DNA of 64,000 bases from DAIOEK01 sp964648485 (GTDB lineage Bacteria; Chloroflexota; Anaerolineae; Anaerolineales; Anaerolineaceae): positions 124,001 to 188,000 of the forward strand of contig CAZYOF010000004.1 in assembly GCA_964648485.1 (NCBI GenBank), given 5' to 3'. Shown piece by piece: positions 60,995-64,000 of this stretch; position 1 is the stretch's first letter, and the number at the start of each line of letters is the position of its first letter. The position numbers and the translations under genes were made by a program. The notes below the pieces were generated by a model. The model made no database searches and had not been told where the DNA came from. It saw only the letters and a list, made by a program, of their open reading frames with translations.

Positions 60995-61741
60995 GTGGCT
61001 GAGATACAATCACTTGCGCGTGGACTAAATATACTAGATTTATTGGCGAAATCAGATGACGGAGTGGGAATCACCACGCTTGCAGCCGAATTAAATATTG
61101 ATAAAGGGAGCGCATCTCGCTTGATGGCAACTCTCGCGAAGTATAGTTTTGCTGAAAAAGATCCGGATACCCGTCGATATAAATTAGGTCCTAGTGTAGT
61201 AAGTTTATCGCGTAGTTTGCTTACAAAGATGCCGTTGCGAGAAACGGCAAAACCTTTCTTGCATCAAATGGTCAAAGAAACCGGAGAATGTGCACATCTT
61301 GGTATCTGTTCCCAAAAACGGATGCTTTATATTGACCAGGTGGAATCACCTGAAACTCTTCGTGTAAATGCAGAAATTGGCTCCACGGCGCCATTCCATT
61401 GTACTGCGTTGGGAAAAGCACTGATCGCCTGGGGAGGAGCGCCATTACCTGAAGAATTGACCAGCTTTACTTCCCAGACAATAACTGATCTGGAAGCACT
61501 CAAAGACAATCTCGAACAAACACGGAAACAGGGGTATGCCTTGGATGATGAGGAATATGATTATGGTGTCCGTTGTATAGCAGCACCAGTTTTCGATTAT
61601 CGAGGCAAGGTAGTGGGGGCAATCGGAATTTCAGGACCAACCGCCAGGCTTACTCTTGAGAAAGTGCCAATGTTGTCAGCGAGCGTGACTTCTATTGCGA
61701 GAAAGTTGTCGGATAAAATGAGTTTTAAAAGGAATGGATAA
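60995..61741 (+). CDS. IclR-family transcriptional regulator
   Basis: A 248-residue regulator. It starts at GTG 60995, six bases after GGAGA. Residues 1-65 are the winged helix-turn-helix (SLARGLNILDLLAKSD, then ITTLAAELNIDKGSASRLMA with the recognition helix). The rest is the effector domain with GECAHLGICSQKRMLYIDQV, HCTALGKALIAW and EYDYGVRCIAAPVFDYRG, all usual for IclR. The effector is probably a metabolite of the following catabolic genes, which share its operator motif. Confidence 0.93.
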   Translation: MAEIQSLARGLNILDLLAKSDDGVGITTLAAELNIDKGSASRLMATLAKYSFAEKDPDTRRYKLGPSVVSLSRSLLTKMPLRETAKPFLHQMVKETGECAHLGICSQKRMLYIDQVESPETLRVNAEIGSTAPFHCTALGKALIAWGGAPLPEELTSFTSQTITDLEALKDNLEQTRKQGYALDDEEYDYGVRCIAAPVFDYRGKVVGAIGISGPTARLTLEKVPMLSASVTSIARKLSDKMSFKRNG

Positions 61742-61754
61742 CCCATTCTTTTTT
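61732..61754 (+). terminator. Intrinsic terminator at the end of iclR
   Basis: GAATGG (61732-61737) pairs with CCATTC (61743-61748) around ATAAC, then six T. The stem overlaps the iclR stop codon. It would separate iclR from the catabolic genes, which then need their own promoter. Confidence 0.75.
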
Positions 61755-61776
61755 GTTATCTAATTAATGCAACGAA

Positions 61777-61794
61777 GTTGCACAATAAACAACA
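61777..61794. promoter_or_regulatory. IclR-type operator (site 2, before the ThDP enzyme gene)
   Basis: GTTGCACAATAAACAACA differs from site 1 by one base over the first 18. It is joined to a perfect GCAAC-GAA-GTTGC dyad (61769-61781). Its position about 200 bases before the ThDP gene suggests the same regulator controls both transcripts. Confidence 0.7.
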
Positions 61795-61984
61795 ATATTA
61801 TCAAAGAGGATTTTTTTGAAGACAATAACTGCAATAAATTATTTCCGGAAAGTAGAACGATGAATAGGTTACATATGCACTTCTTAAAATCCAATCAATT
61901 TGGGCAAGCTAAAAAATGAAATTTACCGCTTGTAGTTCTGATATTTTTTATTTTGGTAACAGAATCCAACGGGAGGAGGTCGTT

Positions 61985-63904
61985 ATGCCTGACGGTGACG
62001 AAATAACACCAAGAATTATGCTTGAAACTCAACGTAAAGAAAGAGCCGCTATCATCGCGGCTGCAGGAGGAATTGCTGAAGCTCTACGAATAGGTGAATT
62101 ACCTCAGTATATTGATACTACTGTTTCGGAAGCAGTGATTTTGGGTTTGCTACTTCAGGATGTTAAAGTGTTTATTGGTGTACTGGGACATGGATCCACG
62201 GAGATGGGTGAAGTTCTACGAATCTATCAGAATGCAGGGTTATTGAAGGTGGTAGGTGTAAGAAGTGAAATCGAAGCATCGCATGCTGCTTCGGCTCTTC
62301 GGTGGGTTGCACAGGAAAAAGCTGCAATATTTACCTCCATTGGACCTGGCTCACTACATGCATTGGCAGCCTCGCTAATGCCTGCCTCGAATGGACTTGG
62401 AGTATGGTATCTGCTTGGAGATGAAACGACAGAGGATGAGGGGTACAACATGCAACAGATACCCTTACCACACCAGGCGCAATATTTAAAGCTGTTCAGT
62501 CAGATGGGCGAGACGTATTCCATCCACACCCCGTTATCATTAGCAACTGCATTAAAACGTGGTCTAATCACAACTTCGCATCCATATCAGGCTGGTCCAT
62601 TCTTTCTATTACTGCCTATGAACGTTCAACCAAATCGGATAAGAAAGTTTAACCTGCGAGAATTACCGAGTGGAACTCCGCCCATATTACCAGCAGCTTC
62701 TTCTTTGGAGAGTTACAAAAAAGCTGCAGAATTAATTAAACAATCAAAAAAAACAGTGGTAAAAGTGGGAGGAGGGGGAAGATATATTGGAAAGCCATTA
62801 GAAAAATTCATAGAGCTTGCTGATGCGGTGGTTGTATCGACCCCAATTGCAAGCGGTGCTCTACCAGCCTCTAATGAACGGAATATGATGGTAGGAGGTT
62901 CAAAGGGAAGTATTTGTGGAAATTATGCAATGGAAGAAGCAGACCTTCTCGTTGCGATTGGCACCCGGTTTGTTTGCCAATCAGATTGTTCACGGACGGG
63001 ATTCCCGAAAGTTAAAGAGGTAATTAATATTAATTCAGATCTGCATAATGCATTGCATTATGCAGATACGATTGCATTTGTAGGTGATAGTAGTCTGACA
63101 TTGGAAAGATTGAATGAGGAACTTTCCCTATGTGAGAAACCGAAACCATCAAAAATATCAAATACTTCAAAATGGTTGTCTGTGTGTAAATTGAAGAGAT
63201 TGGAATGGCAAAAATTTAAACTGGCGAGATACGATCATCCAGTTTTATTCGACCCCGTTTGGGATAGGGATGTTCTAACTCAACCCGCAGCCATATTTAC
63301 CGCTCTTGAGTGGGCAAAACGGAATAAAGTCCCTGCAATCTTTGATGCTGGAGATGTTCAGGCAAACGGTTTTCAAATTGCCGAAGATGAATATCCGGGG
63401 CAGACCTATACAGATAGCGGTGCCAGTTATATGGGTTTTGCGGTATCAGCGCTGCTGGCTACTGGCATAAGTAGCAAACCTTTTTATGCTCTGGCTGTCA
63501 CAGGAGATGGATCATTCACGATGAATCCTCAAATACTTATTGATGGCGTCGAACACAATGCGAGAGGATGCATATTATTGTTGGACAACAGGCGGATGTC
63601 AGCAATTTCTGGCTTACAGATGGATCAATATGGGATAGATTTTGCCACCAATGATTCGGTTCAGGTGGATTATGTTCAATTGGCAAAATCTATTAAAGGC
63701 ATCCATGCTTTATCTGGTGGATCTTCCACCAGCGACCTAAATGATGCGCTTCAAAGTGCTCAAAAATTTCCGGGATTATCACTCATTCATGTCCCGGTGT
63801 ATTACGGTTCAGATCCACTTGGTGGGCTTGGTGTATATGGGCGCTGGAATGTGGGGAACTGGTCAACTGAGGTGCAGAAGATGCGCCATCAGATTGGTTT
63901 GTAG
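61985..63904 (+). CDS. ThDP-dependent enzyme, IolD/acetolactate-synthase-like
   Basis: A 639-residue thiamine-diphosphate enzyme. ATG 61985 is chosen because GGAGGAGG lies five bases before it; the ATG at 61916 has no ribosome site. The N-terminal PYR domain has VVGVRSEIEASHAASALRW, in which the Glu after VRS fits the catalytic glutamate, and IFTSIGPGSLHALA. The C-terminal PP domain has AVTGDGSFTMNPQILIDG and, about 26 residues on, LLLDNRRMSA, the GDGS...DN ThDP site. Size and domain order fit IolD, which cleaves a diketo-inositol; other acyloin-type reactions are possible. An IclR regulator and a sugar symporter flank it, supporting carbohydrate or inositol breakdown. Confidence 0.8.
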   Translation: MPDGDEITPRIMLETQRKERAAIIAAAGGIAEALRIGELPQYIDTTVSEAVILGLLLQDVKVFIGVLGHGSTEMGEVLRIYQNAGLLKVVGVRSEIEASHAASALRWVAQEKAAIFTSIGPGSLHALAASLMPASNGLGVWYLLGDETTEDEGYNMQQIPLPHQAQYLKLFSQMGETYSIHTPLSLATALKRGLITTSHPYQAGPFFLLLPMNVQPNRIRKFNLRELPSGTPPILPAASSLESYKKAAELIKQSKKTVVKVGGGGRYIGKPLEKFIELADAVVVSTPIASGALPASNERNMMVGGSKGSICGNYAMEEADLLVAIGTRFVCQSDCSRTGFPKVKEVININSDLHNALHYADTIAFVGDSSLTLERLNEELSLCEKPKPSKISNTSKWLSVCKLKRLEWQKFKLARYDHPVLFDPVWDRDVLTQPAAIFTALEWAKRNKVPAIFDAGDVQANGFQIAEDEYPGQTYTDSGASYMGFAVSALLATGISSKPFYALAVTGDGSFTMNPQILIDGVEHNARGCILLLDNRRMSAISGLQMDQYGIDFATNDSVQVDYVQLAKSIKGIHALSGGSSTSDLNDALQSAQKFPGLSLIHVPVYYGSDPLGGLGVYGRWNVGNWSTEVQKMRHQIGL

Positions 63905-63914
63905 GAGGTATGTG

Positions 63915-64000
63915 ATGGAAGCACAAGCAATATTAAATAAGCTGTCGATCAAGACCAAGTTGTTATACGGGGTTGGTGATGTAGGCAATGCTATTGTTAA
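63915..64000 (+). CDS. GPH-family sugar:cation symporter, 3' end beyond window
   Basis: Only the first 28 residues are in the window. AGGAGG (63903-63908) lies six bases before ATG 63915. The opening, with KLSIKTKLLYGVGDVGNAIV, has the YGxGDxxxxI motif found at the N-terminus of glycoside-pentoside-hexuronide (MelB-type) symporters. It begins ten bases after the ThDP gene and probably imports the substrate of that pathway. Confidence 0.8.
   Translation, partial: MEAQAILNKLSIKTKLLYGVGDVGNAIV

Noticed and set aside
1..64000. CRISPR arrays, tRNA or rRNA genes, insertion sequences and prophage genes
   Set aside because: No regular short repeats, cloverleaf-like sequences, transposase or integrase motifs were seen on either strand.

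Overview
The window looks like part of a chromosome from an anaerobic Chloroflexota bacterium, most likely class Anaerolineae. This is inferred from gene content: a DUF4388 protein next to a Ras-like GTPase, an XPB-like helicase-domain protein beside kbl, and a TPP-riboswitch ABC operon, all in an AT-leaning genome with strong AGGAGG ribosome sites. I saw no rRNA, tRNA, insertion sequence, phage gene or CRISPR array.

Positions 1-44,677 hold one very long, single-strand surface-polysaccharide locus of about 40 genes, often joined by ATGA or TAATG overlaps; its largest internal gap is 116 bases. It contains an ABC exporter (Wzm/Wzt-like), a Wzz-like chain-length protein, a Wzy/WaaL-like polymerase or ligase, soluble and membrane glycosyltransferases, and sugar-nucleotide enzymes. 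Two nonulosonic-acid modules are recognisable: a PseB-like dehydratase with a PseI/NeuB-type synthase and an SpsF/PseF-type cytidylyltransferase, and a second NeuB-type synthase with a CMP-sugar synthetase fused to a KdsC-like phosphatase. A third cytidylyltransferase and a GT42/DUF115-like candidate transferase lie further on. A fused ATP sulfurylase/APS kinase (makes PAPS) and five sulfotransferases point to a sulfated glycan. Four paralogous membrane proteins with an extracytoplasmic alkaline-phosphatase-superfamily domain, but no formylglycine sulfatase motif, are spread through the locus. Together these suggest a nonulosonate-containing, sulfated and perhaps phospho-substituted cell-surface polymer.

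Positions 44,725-50,564 carry housekeeping and small genes: a YkvA/DUF1232 protein, a Cys-rich 73-residue protein, a clean bidirectional terminator, then on the minus strand glycine C-acetyltransferase, the helicase-like domain protein and a lipid kinase, and on the plus strand phosphofructokinase. The 300-base gap after pfkA contains a candidate small minus-strand transcript with a perfect Shine-Dalgarno sequence and a 19-codon ORF.

Positions 50,799-52,882 hold a DUF4388-GTPase-unknown operon behind a near-consensus promoter. Positions 52,903-57,540 form a TPP-riboswitch operon: thiamine diphosphokinase, then a thiamine-type ABC transporter (binding lipoprotein, double permease, ATPase). Several small genes follow (DUF402, DinB-like, a Csx15-like protein, a geranylgeranyl-reductase-like flavoprotein), then a minus-strand single-domain response regulator. 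The right end (60,914-64,000) is an IclR-regulated catabolic unit: iclR, an IolD-like ThDP enzyme and the start of a GPH-family sugar symporter, with the same operator-like motif before iclR and before the ThDP gene.
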